64,000 bases of DNA from positions 33,961,509 through 34,025,508 of the forward strand of contig CM060886.1 of the NCBI GenBank assembly GCA_030762935.1, written 5' to 3'. Origin of the DNA: Hymenopus coronatus (lineage: Eukaryota > Arthropoda > Insecta > Mantodea > Hymenopodidae). Both the position numbers and the translations under genes were made by a program. The notes below the pieces were generated by a model that had not been told where the DNA came from, ran no database searches, and saw only the letters and a program-made list of their open reading frames with translations. This document shows positions 1 through 10,859 of the stretch, piece by piece. The number at the start of each line of letters is the position of its first letter. Position 1 is the first letter of the stretch.

Positions 1-44
<44 letters not shown>

Positions 45-64
45 GATAGATAGACACACACGGA
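1..64. repeat. (CA)n microsatellite
   Basis: About 38 bp of pure CA followed by GATA and CACA units. It lies where HL1 copies normally carry their internal microsatellite. Confidence 0.95.
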
Positions 65-154
65 CTTTTTTTTAAAATTTCTTTTTATTGGGCTCAGGGA
101 GGCCCAAAACATGTATTTCCGGTGAAATCTCGGCATCGAATTTTTGGGCACGTG
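1..154 (+). mobile_element. HL1 repeat, 3' part cut by window edge
   Basis: The window opens in the CA microsatellite of an HL1 copy and runs to its 3' end (GTGTAGAGAAAGT). The conserved block 'tttccggtgaaatctcggcatcgaatttttggg' type sequence is present at about 117-148. The left arm of the terminal palindrome is deleted: the text jumps from the TTTTTGGG block straight to the right arm. Confidence 0.8.
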
Positions 155-568
155 TAGAGAAAGTGTGCGACACTAAGAACATTGAAACCCCTTTCAACTT
201 GAGATTGGAAATTCGAATGAAACCTTTAAAGGATCTTAAATGTAAATAACAAATACGTTGCCATGCAATTGTTACTATACATTTTGTACTAATACTTATC
301 CATGGATACTCTCATTGTTTAAGTGGTATTATGAAACTATTAGCGAAATGAAATTGAGTGTTCAACTCCTAGTAAATAGATTTGCTTGCCCCGAAAGCCA
401 GAAACCCGAAAGGAATGTATATCATTTATGCTTATTTTTGGAGTTTCTTCAAATATTTTTATTACTTTTCCTATTCCCACTTAAAATAGAAAAAAGTGTT
501 GAATTCCGTCCAAAAATTGGAAACGGGAATTTCACGTTTTCAGACACCTGAATAAATATATATAAAAA
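155..568. other. unclassified AT-rich DNA
   Basis: No HL1 similarity, terminal repeats or convincing coding frame could be seen. The 97-codon open frame starting near 258 has no recognisable motif and is judged non-coding. Confidence 0.5.
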
Positions 569-1391
569 TCTGATATGTTCCATTCACATGCCTTTCTCTA
601 CACCTCTGTAACAAATTATTGTTTATAAGCCTATTCTTCAATTTCATGCTAAAACATTAGCAGAAACCTTCCTTGTAAATAAAGGCAAATAAGGTAATAC
701 ACTAGGCTTAACCGACATTCAAATGTTTTAAAATCTGGTTGCTATGGGATTGAAATTCGTTTCTTTGCCTGACCAGACATTGAAAAGTTCCCGAATGAGA
801 AATGTAAATAAATACTTTAAAACTGAAACCAATAACACGGAGTATCTAAAAAGGATTAATTTCAAGAAAAAATATATTGACATACATTGTGTCTTAATAG
901 CATCTTCATTTTTATGCAGTAAATTATTGTCTATCTCTTACGATTTGCTAGTTATTGCAAAATTCAGCAAAATTCATCCAGAATAAACAGGTCTTCAGAA
1001 GATATTCCCAGAAAATTCAAAATATACATTTTATTTATGATGAAAATGTTTTTAATATGTGGTATTTTAATCAAAACCGTTAGCCATTTTTGAGAAAAGC
1101 AAACATTTTGAAAACATTTCCATGTAAAGGATAATTTGGGGTGGGAGATTTTCTTGAAAATCTTCATGTCGCAACCTTGGAAGATACCTAACTTAACGGT
1201 ATTTAACGGTATTTTCTTTTCAAGCTATGCTGACCGCAGACACACACACGGACCTTTTTCTAAAAATTCTGTTTTGGATTCAGGGTGTCCTAAAACATTT
1301 ATTTTCGGTGAAATCTCGGTATCGAATTTTTGGGTGGAATACAATACTTCCATTATACACTATGTATCTACATGGTACGTGTAGAGAAAGT
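569..1391 (+). mobile_element. HL1 repeat, near full length
   Basis: This is a typical complete copy of 823 bp. It starts TCTGATATGTTCC after an A run and carries the subterminal CTTTCTCTAC. The conserved middle follows (the 'agaggctattcccagaaaattcaa' block near 1000 and 'gtgggagattttcttgaaaatcttc' near 1141). Next come the short CA tract, the block before the terminal palindrome and the end GTGTAGAGAAAGT. No coding potential survives: frames are broken on both strands. It is the first of three head-to-tail copies. Confidence 0.85.
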
Positions 1392-1441
1392 GAAAATCCG
1401 ATGTGTTCCATTCACATTCCATTCGACAAACAATTCCATTC

Positions 1442-1548
1442 GTCATGGACCCCGAGATCATTTGAGCATCATTTCATCAATTTCATTCATCGTCCGATAT
1501 GACCAACCAGGTTAAAGGACGTTGGACGTTAATCTTAAAAAAAAAGTA
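1442..1548 (+). mobile_element. SINE-F 3' tail fragment
   Basis: The segment matches the 3' part of SINE-F seen at 49.0, 59.4 and 63.2 kb: a 'catggaccccgag' block, then 'gaccaaccaggttaaagga', then an A run. The tRNA-like head is missing. It sits inside an HL1 copy. Confidence 0.65.
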
Positions 1549-1605
1549 ATTAACGGACTTTTCGTTTTTGAGCTATGCAGTCCACACACACACACAGATA
1601 GTCAT

Positions 1606-1765
1606 ACATACATACACACATACATACATACATACATACATACATACATACATACATACATACATACATACATACATACATACATACATACATACATACA
1701 TACATACATACATACATACATACATACATACATACATACATACATACATACATACATACATACAT

Positions 1766-1796
<31 letters not shown>

Positions 1797-1861
1797 TACA
1801 TACATACATACATACATACATACATACATACATACATACATACATACATACATACATACAC
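1606..1861. repeat. (CATA)n microsatellite array
   Basis: About 60 tetranucleotide CATA/ATAC units, interrupted once near 1782 by a CA run. Open frames in it (HTYI-type or VCMY-type repeats) are purely repeat-derived on either strand. Confidence 0.97.
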
Positions 1862-2011
1862 ACTGACCTTTTCCTAAAACTGCTTTTTAGGTATTCAGGG
1901 TGTCTTAAAACGTGTATTTCCGGTGAAATCTCGGTATCGAATTTTTGGGTGCATTACAATAGGTACATTCTCTATACACTATGTACATGGTACGTGTAGA
2001 AAAAGTGAAAA

Positions 2012-2697
2012 TCTAATTTGTTCCTTTCACATGATATCCTCTAGCTGTTCGGCAACCAAACCTTTTATTCAAAAGTATATTCTTTTATCTCCATCATGGT
2101 GATAAAAATAGTCTTAGCTTTCTTAGGAGTAAAATGGAAATAAAATGCACAGGGCTAAAGCCATAGTCTCGTCCTTTAAAAGTCGGTCACTATGTGAAAC
2201 AATTGACATTCTTATCTCTTTGGTTCCAGGAGTAAACAATCGACAAACGAGAAGAAAAATGTCTCTCCGTTTGAGAAAAGTTTAAGCCGCTTAAAATTGG
2301 AATCAATAACCCGGAGTATCTTGAAAATAATTAACGCTATAAAAAACAAAATATATATGAAATAAATTGTGTTTTTAATGAGTCTACATTTTTTTCTGAA
2401 GTAAGTTTTACTATATCTTTTACGGTCGAAAAATGCTCCATGTAAGGAATGGTTTGGGGTGGGGATTTTCTTGAAAATCTTCGTGTAGCATCCTTGGAAG
2501 ATACTGTACCTAAGTACCAAGTTTGGTATTTAACCGACTTTTCGGTTTTGGGCTATGCTGTCCACAGACACAGGACCTTTTTTAAATAAAAAAATTGGAC
2601 TCAGGGGGGCCTCAAAACATATACTTCCGGTGAAATCTCGGTATCGAATTTTTGGATGCAGTATAATACCTTCTCTATACTCTATGAACAGAGAGTA
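2012..2697 (+). mobile_element. HL1 repeat, diverged
   Basis: Third copy of the head-to-tail array, again after a 5-nt GAAAA spacer. It starts TCTAATTTGTTCC and ends in a degraded palindrome (ACAGAGAGT). Conserved blocks at 2440-2500 and 2620-2660 identify it. The microsatellite has shrunk to a few units (CACAGACACAGG). Confidence 0.75.
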
Positions 2698-2960
2698 ATA
2701 AGCTTTCGTAAGAGTAGTTTTACACCCATAAATAGATGGCAGAGAAATTCATATAAATGTAATCACAAGATTTTTATATGGGGTCATTACTTCATAAAGT
2801 GAAAAGAAATTTAGAAGGATGAGATGAGCACCGTAGCTATTGACTAAGACTATCATATACAGATGGCGCGACAGTCAGTTTCCCCTTCATCAATAAATCT
2901 TGAGGATATAGGGAATAAAATTAATTACAGAATATCATTGGCAACGCTGTATACACATTC
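2698..2960. other. HL1-like end fragment and unclassified DNA
   Basis: At 2700-2790 a segment resembling the reverse-orientation HL1 terminus (GAGAAATTCATATAAATGTAATCAC...) follows the previous copy directly. A similar join occurs at 41.26-41.37 kb. The rest to 2960 is unclassified. Confidence 0.4.
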
Positions 2961-4022
2961 ATTTGTTTGTGAGGCTTCTGATTTTTGTTGTTGATTTTTT
3001 ATTTTTGGTGTGTTGAGCATTATTTACAGTGACAAATTTAGTAAGGAACAACGTTCGTGATGACTTTGCAACAAGGTTTCCCAATGAACAATTACTAACT
3101 TTGGCAATATTTGCGGACTCAACATAACATTTGAAAGAACAGAGGACGTTGCAGATGCTTTGAGATTCGGTCGACACATAATGTCCGAAATGAAGAAAAT
3201 TCTCAGGCATTTGTAGCAAGTCCACTTAAGTCAACTAGGAAGGCGTATGTGCAATTGGACATATCTCGAAGGAGCCTGCAGATAATCCTAAAATACATAA
3301 AAATCAAACCTTTGCCCCCGAAATTACTTCATGCATTATATGAAGGCAATTGCGACAGAAGAGATGAGTTTTGTGAGTTGGTTTTAGTACTCAACGAAGC
3401 AGATCCTAAGTTTTGGTGGTCAATTTTATGTAAAGACGAGGCAATTTTCTAACCAAATGGACATGTGAATCGCCATAATTGTGTTTATTAGTCCGACAGA
3501 AGCACCCATGAGGTAATAGAGAAAGATCTCAATGTTGCGGGTTTTATTGTCAGAAATTTCAAGTATTGGATTAATAGGACCGTATATTTTGAAGGTGCAG
3601 TTACCCCTGCAGCTTATTTATAAATGCTGCAGAATTTAGCAATACCCTAGATGGAAAACAACCACATTCTGAATTTTATTTGGCAACAAGACAAGAGCTC
3701 CACCTCATTTTGGACTTAACGTTTCAGATTTTTTAATTAACACATTCATTGCACGCCGTGGGACTTGTGATTGGCCTCCATGTTCTTGTGATTTGACGCC
3801 ATGCAATTTCAGTCTGTGGGGGATTCTGAAATATATAGTGTTCTCCGTATTGCCGAGAAATTTAGATGGCATGAGAATGTCCATTCAAAATGCTTCATCA
3901 CTGAAGAGAATCCTTTATTGTCCCGTATTTGTAATTTAGTTGTAAGGTGTTGCCTGAAATGAATTGAGCAAGAAAGCAGACAATTGGAACACAAATTAAT
4001 TTTTTTATGTATTGACAACAAT
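2960..4022 (+). pseudogene. degenerate DDE (Tc1/mariner-type) transposase
   Basis: Reading across frameshifts on the + strand gives a recognisable DDE-type transposase of the long insect mariner-related group. At 3195-3330 a helix-turn-helix region reads VQLDISRRSLQIILKYIKIK. At 3420-3475 comes CKDEAIF then PNGHVNRHNC, the family's first catalytic Asp region. At 3585-3600 a GPYIL-like segment is followed by 'WQQDKSSTSFWT' (damaged second catalytic region). Near 3770-3830 is a WPPCSCDLTPCNFSLW block equivalent to the usual WPPRSPDLTPCDFFLW. At least two stop or frame breaks occur, and the second motif is lost. Terminal inverted repeats were not found, so the original element's ends are unknown. 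It ends just before a mariner insertion at 4065. Confidence 0.75.
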
Positions 4023-4064
4023 TTAAGTTATCTCTCTTTATTATATATTCAAATAAAATAAATA

Positions 4065-5589
4065 CGAGGGCCATTTTTTCAACTTCCGATAGGCAATAAA
4101 TAAAAGACAAGCTCACAAAAAATAATTATTTTATTACTAAATATTTTGTGCACTTATGGTTACTTTTCAACATAATCACCGAAAAGATTCAGACATTTAT
4201 CGTACCTGTGCAAAAGTTTTGCAATATCCGCTTCAAAAAAAATTGCCATCAATGATGCAGCCCGGAACCACTATCAATGCAGCTGTTTGTTGTGAAAGTT
4301 TACGACGTTTACGGAGAAAAACGACGAGGAATGCTGACTTCAGGAATTGTGTTGATCCATGACAACGCTCGTCCACACACTGCTGGCACAGCCCATCGGC
4401 TCCTTGAACAATTTCAGTGAGATATTTTCGATCATGCGCCGTACAGTCCTGAACTGGCACCCAGCGACTTTCACCCTTTCTCTGAACTGAAGACGTGGTT
4501 AGGAGGGCAGCACTTTCAAAACAACGTCAATGCTCATTTGAAATCACTGGCAACATTTTTTGAAGCGGGTATTGCAAAGCTTATGCACAGGAACGATAAA
4601 TGTCTTGATCTTTTCGGTGATTATGTTGAAAAGTAATCATAAGTGTACAAAACTTTTACTAATTAAATAATTGTTTTCTATGAACTTTTCTTTTATTTAT
4701 AACCTATCGGAGGTTGAAAAAGAAAAAAAAAATCTGATGTGTACCATTCACATGCCTTTCTCTACATCCCTGCAACAAGTTATTCTTAAAAAGCGTATAC
4801 TTCTATTTACTTCTCGCTTATCAGAGAAATGTAGTAGAAATAGTCATATTACTTGCTTCTTTGTAAGTAGAAGCGAAATAAAGGACTACCATAGGTTAAA
4901 GTGATAGGCAAAAGCTGGTTGCTATGTGACTGAAGTTCCTTTGTTTGTATGGACTCGAGTTCACAAAGTCCTGTATGAGAAAATTATGTTTTTTATAGCT
5001 GAAACCAAAAACAAGGAATATCTAAAAAAAAATCAGCTCCACGAAAAAAATGTATATAGCATAAATTGTGTGTTTTAAGGTGCTCTACATTTGTTGTGTG
5101 GTAAAGTTTTGTCCATCTCTTACGGTTTAGCAGTTATTCAAAATTCCGTAAAATTGACCCAGAGGCTATTCCCAGAAAATTAAAACTATACTTTTTATTT
5201 GTCAGGTAAATGTCTTTAATATACGATATTTTAATCAAAATCGTTAGAGTCATTTTTAAGAAAATCAACATTTTCGAAAAAAGTTCCATGTAAAGGGCAG
5301 TTTGGGGTGGGGGGATTTTTCTCAAAATCTTCGTGCCGCATCCTTGGAAGATACTAAACTTAAATACCAAGTTTGGTATTTTACCAACAATTCGTTTTTG
5401 AGTTATCGTGTTCACAGACTCACGGACACACACACGGACCTTTTTCTGGAAATGCTTTTATTTTGGATTCAGGGAGTCCTAAAACATATATTTCTGGTGA
5501 AATCTCGTTGTCGAATTTTTTGGTGGAGTGCAATACCTTCTATATACACTATGTACATAGTGCGTATAGAGAAAGTGAAAACGGCACTC
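4065..5589 (+). mobile_element. mariner element, deleted, with HL1 inserted
   Basis: The left end begins CGAGGGCCATTTTTTC after a TA. The right end is ACGGCACTC before a TA (5590-5591), separated from the rest by an HL1 copy at 4733-5576 inserted in the A run of the right TIR. A broken transposase C-terminus lies at 4260-4637: TINAAVCCESLRRLRR, then the frames for IVLIHDNARPHTAG (second catalytic Asp), DLAPSDFH-like (third) and DYVEK before TAA, spread over several frames. The left ~100 bp (4137-4250) is the reverse complement of the last coding part and 3' end (4540-4648), so the element has unusually long inverted ends. Confidence 0.85.
4733..5576 (+). mobile_element. HL1 repeat inside mariner TIR
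   Basis: An 844-bp copy starts TCTGATGTGTACC and ends TGCGTATAGAGAAAGT with an intact ACTATGTACATAGT palindrome. Flanking A runs on both sides belong to the mariner right TIR, whose last bases resume at 5581. The internal microsatellite is short (ACGGACACACACACGG). Confidence 0.88.
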
Positions 5590-5591
5590 TA

Positions 5592-6231
5592 GCCTCTACC
5601 CATATGTTACAGTGTTACGCTCTTTCTGTTATAAAAAATGATGGAGGTAATATTGATAGTGTAAATGAGGAAATAAGTTAATCATAGATTTATACCTATA
5701 ATTGTGGTAGTTAATATTCAACCAATATGATCATGCACCAAAGATAAAATATAATGTTCCGATGTTGGTTGAAAATAATGATTATGTCAATTTGGAGGGA
5801 TGTCTGTGGCAGTGTTGCAAGTTCTATTGGTGCACCAGATTAAGAAACTTGAGCCTCTTATGTAAACATTGACAGGTGGTTTCAACAAGCGACAGTGGAA
5901 ATTCTGGTCCTTAGAAGCCAAACCACATAATCTAATTAAAGGTAGTTGGTTATTTATAAGCTCGTTCAGCTTTCTATCAAAGCAATTACCTTATTATGTC
6001 CATTAAAACAAACACCTCAGACCAATAGGCAAATTTCCTCTGAATATCTGTAACAGTTGCAATCAAAAGTGAGAAAAAAAGTGTGCTTTATAGTACTTTT
6101 GCAATCCCATTGGTCAACAATTGGTAATTTCAGACTGATAAATTTAAACCCATAGCCGAATACAACATAGATTCCCCAACTGACTCGCGTTTCTTTTTTT
6201 TTTTGGTAAACCTCAAGGAGATCTCAACATT
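5592..6231. other. unclassified AT-rich DNA
   Basis: No repeats shared with the rest of the window, no terminal inverted repeats and no convincing coding frame were found. Confidence 0.5.
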
Positions 6232-6918
6232 TTCTTTCTCTACCGTACTATGTATATAGTGTATAGAGAAGGTATGATTCCAAATATTTCATAATCGAGA
6301 TTTCACCAGAAATATGTTTTGAGACCCCCTGAATCCAAAAGCACAGTTTTAGAAAAATGTCCGTGTGTGTGCGCCTATGGGAAGCATAGCTCTAAAACTA
6401 AGAGTCCGTTCAATACCAAACTTGGTACTTAAGTTCAGTATCCTCCAAGAATACGACACGAAGATTTTCAAGAACTCTCCAACTACCTTTTAAATGGAAA
6501 AATTTCGAAAATTTTAATTTTCTCAAAAATGTCTCTAACGGTTTTGATTAAAATATCGTATATTAAATATATTTGCATGACAAATAAACTGTATATCTTG
6601 AACTTTCTGGGAATAGCCTCTGAAGAGTCCTTTATTTTGGATGAATTTTGCAAGTGGCAAACCATAGAATAGACAAAAACTTAATTAACAAAAAATGTAG
6701 AGCGTGTTAAAACACACAATTTATGTCATAAATAGTGTTTTCGTGGAGTTGACCGTTTTTGAAATACTGCAAATTATTGGTTTCAGTTTGAAAATACTTC
6801 TACTTTTCTCATGTGGGAATATGTCAACTCCTGGTCATACAAACAAAGAAGCTTCCATACATAGCAATCAGCTTTTAAAACATTTGACTGTCGCTTTAAT
6901 CCATGGTATTCCCTTTTT

Positions 6919-7056
6919 ACTTTCTCCATACGCACTATGTATATAGTGTATAGAGAAAGTATTGCACTCCACCAAAAATTCGATACCGAGATTTCACCGG
7001 AAATATATGTTTTAGGGTCCCCAATATCCAAAGAAAGCATTTTCACAAAAAGGTCC

Positions 7057-7108
<52 letters not shown>

Positions 7109-7815
7109 GTGTGTCCGTGTGTCTGTGAACACGATAACTCAAAAACGAAAAGTCGGTAAAATACCAAACTTGGTATTTAGGTTTAGTATCTTCCAGGGAT
7201 GCGACACGAAGATTTTGAGAAAAATCCCCCACCCCCAACTACCTTTTACATGGAACTTTTTTCGAAAATTTTGATTTTCTCAAAAATGGCTCTAACGATT
7301 TTGATTAAAGTTTCGGATATTAAATATATTTACCTGACAAATGAAATGTATATCTTAAATTTTCTGGGAATAGCCTCTGAAGAGTAGTTTATTCTGGATG
7401 AATTTAACTAAATTTTGAATGACTGCTAAACCGTAAGAGATGGACCAAAATTTACTGCACAAAAATGTAGAGCACTTTAAAACACACAATTTATGTTATA
7501 TACATTTTTTTCGTGGAGTTCGTCGTTTTTGTGACATTCCTTATTTTTGGTTTCCGCTATGAAAAACGTATACTTTTCTCATACAGGAACTTGTCAACTC
7601 CTATCCATATAAACAAAGGAACTTCATTGACATAGCAACCAGCTTTTGATTATCACTTTAACCTACGGTTGTCCCTTATTTTGCTTCTACTTACAAGGAA
7701 GCGAGTAATAGGACTAATTTTTTCTGATTAGCATGAAGTAAATAGAAGTATAAGCTTTTTAAGAATTATTTGTTGCTGGGATATGGAGAAAGTCATGTGA
7801 ATGGTACACATCAGA
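6919..7815 (-). mobile_element. HL1 repeat nested in HL1
   Basis: A full 897-bp copy from ACTTTCTCCATACGCACTATG to GGTACACATCAGA, in the same orientation as its host. It shares the variant 'gtccccaatatccaaa' with the copies at 55.57 and 56.38 kb, so these three form a close, probably younger, subgroup. A long GT microsatellite lies at 7055-7106. Confidence 0.9.
7055..7106. repeat. (GT)n microsatellite
   Basis: About 25 GT units at the standard internal microsatellite position of the nested HL1 copy. Confidence 0.95.
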
Positions 7816-7984
7816 TTTTTTCGATTCTACTTATAAGGAAGCAAGTAATAAGACATTTTCTGCTAATTTTTTCTCGATTGTACGAAGTAAATCGAAGAAT
7901 AAGCTTTTTAACACCTTTTTTTTTTTTGCAGATATGTAGCAAAAGTCATGTGAATGGAACACCTCAGATTTTTTTGAGATGTCA

Positions 7985-8125
7985 TACCTCAATGGCGATT
8001 TACAAACTCCGTAAGATCTTAAGTCCGGGCTTAACAGTTAACCAATTTAATGTGAAGTAATTGTTTCTTCGAAACCAGCCGTGTGTAGGACAGAAGCTGG
8101 AGAGTAATTATTCAATGCCATAACC
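7985..8125 (-). mobile_element. SINE-C fragment
   Basis: Matches the SINE-C linker ('aatggcgatttac' type) and then the tail 'gtgtgtaggacagaagctgg' found at 22.0 and 37.2-37.5 kb. The start of the tRNA-like part (TGCCATAACCGCG) follows and then diverges. Confidence 0.55.
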
Positions 8126-8369
8126 GCGATTTTGACCAATTTCCTCTTGTGTGTATAGCTGCTGTCTTTTGCTACTAAGGAAATTTTCCACAAAAATGAG
8201 GAAAAACACAGAATACGATTTAACTTTTAGAATTGGTATAAAGTCTGCTGCTGTAGGTCATTTCTGATTCATTTTCATTTTAATAAAGTTCTATTTAACT
8301 AAAACAAAAATAAAATTTATCTAAAGTCGTATAATGCTGATGACTAGCTAAAGCAGGGTTTGGTAGGAT

Positions 8370-8640
8370 GCATACGTCGGTGCATTGCACGGCGCCAGGT
8401 GCAACGACTTCGTTAGTTTGATCACAGCGTTCTTCTCGATATTGAGCAATAGTGCTGTACGTCTCTCTCTCTCCCTCTCTCTCTCTCTCTCTTACCTCGC
8501 TCGCTCCATCGGTCTCCCCCTTTCTTACTTTCTGCACTGCTTTTTCCTCACTGGAAATGTCCAAGCCGAGTTGAGTCGGACCGACGAAACGGGCACAGAG
8601 CCACTGCGTCTTATTTCATCCGATTGAGAGGCCCTAACCT
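8370..8640 (-). other. GC/GA-rich block, possible 5' exon
   Basis: This block is clearly richer in G+C and CpG than its surroundings and contains a CT run (8461-8492, GA on the minus strand). On the minus strand a sequence rich in CpG leads to GAGCGAGCGAG|GTAAGAG, a good splice-donor context (intron GT at 8495-8494). A minus-strand frame of 89 codons (8295-8564) has no recognised domain and is dominated by the GA repeat. It could be a 5' untranslated exon; nothing else supports a gene. Confidence 0.25.
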
Positions 8641-9113
8641 AAACATTAATTGAATTTATTTTATATGAGTTTAATTCTTACATTCAGATGCATTAATATA
8701 CCCTATTATTATAGACACATACACTTAGAGAAATATATTCACATAGTATATATACAATACATAACACTACAACACAACAATGACATAAGTATAATATAAA
8801 ATATATGTATGTAAAACATTATAATACTATTTTAGCTAATCATATCCCCTCGCCCTCTTCTCTATTGTTGACCTTCTCAGATCTCAGCCTTAAGTATAAA
8901 TTTAAATCTTCCGTGCCTACCAGTAGCGTCCAACATGCTTCTAGCTCTACATTCACGGTGGTAAAGGAAGTTTCATGGCAACACAATGGTGATAAGAAGC
9001 ATTTATTGTTCTTACTATTTATATGATAGCACTTAACAATTATATCGTACAAAACAAAAAACATTTTTAGAAAAAAGTCTCAAAACAAAATTTTAGTAAT
9101 TAAGCTGATTGTC
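8641..9113. other. unclassified AT-rich DNA
   Basis: Very AT-rich sequence (around 8650-8830 especially) without recognised repeats or coding frames. Confidence 0.5.
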
Positions 9114-9745
9114 TTCTAAGGATGCGACACGAAGATTCCAATAAAATCCCCCCACCCTAAATTATCTTTTACATGAAATATGTTTTGAAATGTTTGATTT
9201 TCTCAAAACAATTTTTATTAAAATATATTACAGATATTTATATGGCAAATAAAAAGGCATATCTTGAATTTTCTGAAGTCCTCTTGATTCTGGAGAACCT
9301 TTTGCGTAATCAGTAAACCATAAAATATACACAAACTTTTATGGCACAAAACATTTAAGTTTTATTAAAACCGACAATATACGCCATATACATTTTTCGT
9401 GGGTTAACTATTTCCGAGATATTTATTGTTATTGGTTACAGTTTTAAAACGCTTATAATTTTTTGAAACCGAAGTGTCATTATTTTTGTTTTTGTTTTGT
9501 TTTTTGTTTTACTCCTGCTATGCGCAGAGAACCAAGTTTAAATTCATTACTTAGCAAAAGCTGTAAAAAGATTTGGCTATCGCTTTAGCCTAATGCATTC
9601 CTTTATTTCCTCTGATTACTAGGAATCAGTTGGTAAGATAATTTCTACTAATGTTTATTTCGATTAGCATGGAGAAGAATGATCTTTTGTATGAATAGTA
9701 TTTGTAGAATGGGTGGAGAAAGTCGTATTAGAGGAACGCATTAAA
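9114..9745 (-). mobile_element. HL1 repeat, lacks palindromic end
   Basis: Starts inside the element at 'aaggatgcgacacgaagatt' and runs to a degraded terminus (GGAGAAAGTCGTATTAGAGGAACGC). A T-rich expansion lies at 9481-9515. It is an older diverged copy. Confidence 0.75.
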
Positions 9746-9749
9746 CTTT

Positions 9750-9915
9750 TATGATTATTAACATTTTATTTGGAACACATTGTGAAGAAGAATGCAATTT
9801 TCTTATACAAGGGGTCTTCAAACGTGAATTTAAGGCATACACTTGGTATGGAACTCTTGAGTGGGATGCAATATCTTCTCTACCGGGTACTATGGACGAA
9901 GGACAGAGAGTGAAA
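9750..9915 (+). mobile_element. HL1 3' end fragment, diverged
   Basis: From about 9811 the order of blocks matches HL1 in + orientation (ggggtcttcaaacgtg..., ggtatggaactcttgagtggg, gcaatatcttctctac, then ACTATGGAC and AGAGAGTGAAAA). Similarity is weak but collinear. It abuts a reverse-orientation copy, giving an inverted join. Confidence 0.45.
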
Positions 9916-10114
9916 AAAAAACAACAAGAAAACACCAACGAAATCTTCAGAAATATATCGCCAACTTATAACCATTAGGAGACCCCATTATAAAATACCG
10001 ATATTTGAAAATATATATATTATTAAATACTAGATAAAGACTCTATAAATTCAACCAAATAAAAGAAAATGAACGTATAATTGAATACCTATCCATCATG
10101 AAAGGTTTCTTTTT

Positions 10115-10852
10115 ACTTTCTCCTCACGTACTATATACATAGTGTATAGAGAAGGTATTGTATTGCAACCAAAAATTCGATACTGAGATTTCACCGGAAA
10201 TATATGCATTGAGATCCCTGATTCCAAAAAAATAAAACATTTTTGTGTGTGTGTGTGTGTCTGTGGACAGCATAGCTCAGAAACGAAAAATCTGTTAAAT
10301 ACCAAACTTGGTTTGACTTCAGTATCTTCCAAGGATGCGACACGAAAATGTTCAAGAAAATCCCCCACCACAGACTACCCTTACGTGAACATTTTTCGAC
10401 AATGTTGATTTTCTCAAAAATGACTAACCGTTTTGATTAAATATCGTACATTAAAGATACTTAGATGAGAAATAGAAATAGCCTCTGGAGACCTCCTTAT
10501 TCTGGATGTATTTTTCTGAATTTTGCATAACTGCTAAACCGTAAGGGATAGACAAAAACTTACTTAACTAAAGATGTAAAGCTTGTTAAAACACACACTT
10601 TATGTTAGGTATACCTATACATTTTTCTTGGATTTGGCCGTTTTTGAGATATTCCTTGTTATTGGTTTCAGATTTAAAGTATTTTATACTTTTCTAATAC
10701 GGGCATTTGTCAACCTCTGGTCATAAAAACATAGGAACTTCAACCACATAGTAACCAGCTTTTAAAATATTTGACTAATGCTGTAGCCTATAATAATCCC
10801 GTATTTCCCTTCTGCTTACAAGGAAGCAAGTAATAAGCCAATTCTGCTAATA
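10115..10852 (-). mobile_element. HL1 repeat, truncated
   Basis: Starts ACTTTCTCCTCACGTACTATATAC, has a GT tract at 10242-10260, the TACCAAACTTGGT motif and later blocks as far as 'ctgctaatattttttt'. There another copy begins and the expected last ~100 bp of this one are missing. Confidence 0.85.
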
Positions 10853-10859
10853 TTTTTTT

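Larger units (their letters stand above)
1397..2006 (+). mobile_element. HL1 repeat with SINE tail and giant microsatellite
   Basis: This copy follows the previous one after a 5-nt spacer (GAAAA). Only the first ~45 bp and the last ~450 bp remain. A SINE-F tail fills the gap, and the internal microsatellite has expanded to about 260 bp of CATA units. The 3' end is a slightly mutated GTGTAGAAAAAGT. Confidence 0.8.
6232..7968 (-). mobile_element. HL1 repeat interrupted by a second HL1
   Basis: The reverse-orientation copy begins TTTCTTTCTCTACCGTACTATG and ends AACACCTCAGA. It is split at CCCTTTTT (about 6918) by another full HL1 copy and resumes at 7816 with TTTTTCGATTCTACTTATAAGG, the expected next block. 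Its microsatellite is reduced to GTGTGTGTGC. Confidence 0.85.

Noticed and set aside
1522..1999. Long open frames of HTYI or VCMY repeats
   Set aside because: They are translations of the CATA microsatellite, open on both strands and in several frames.
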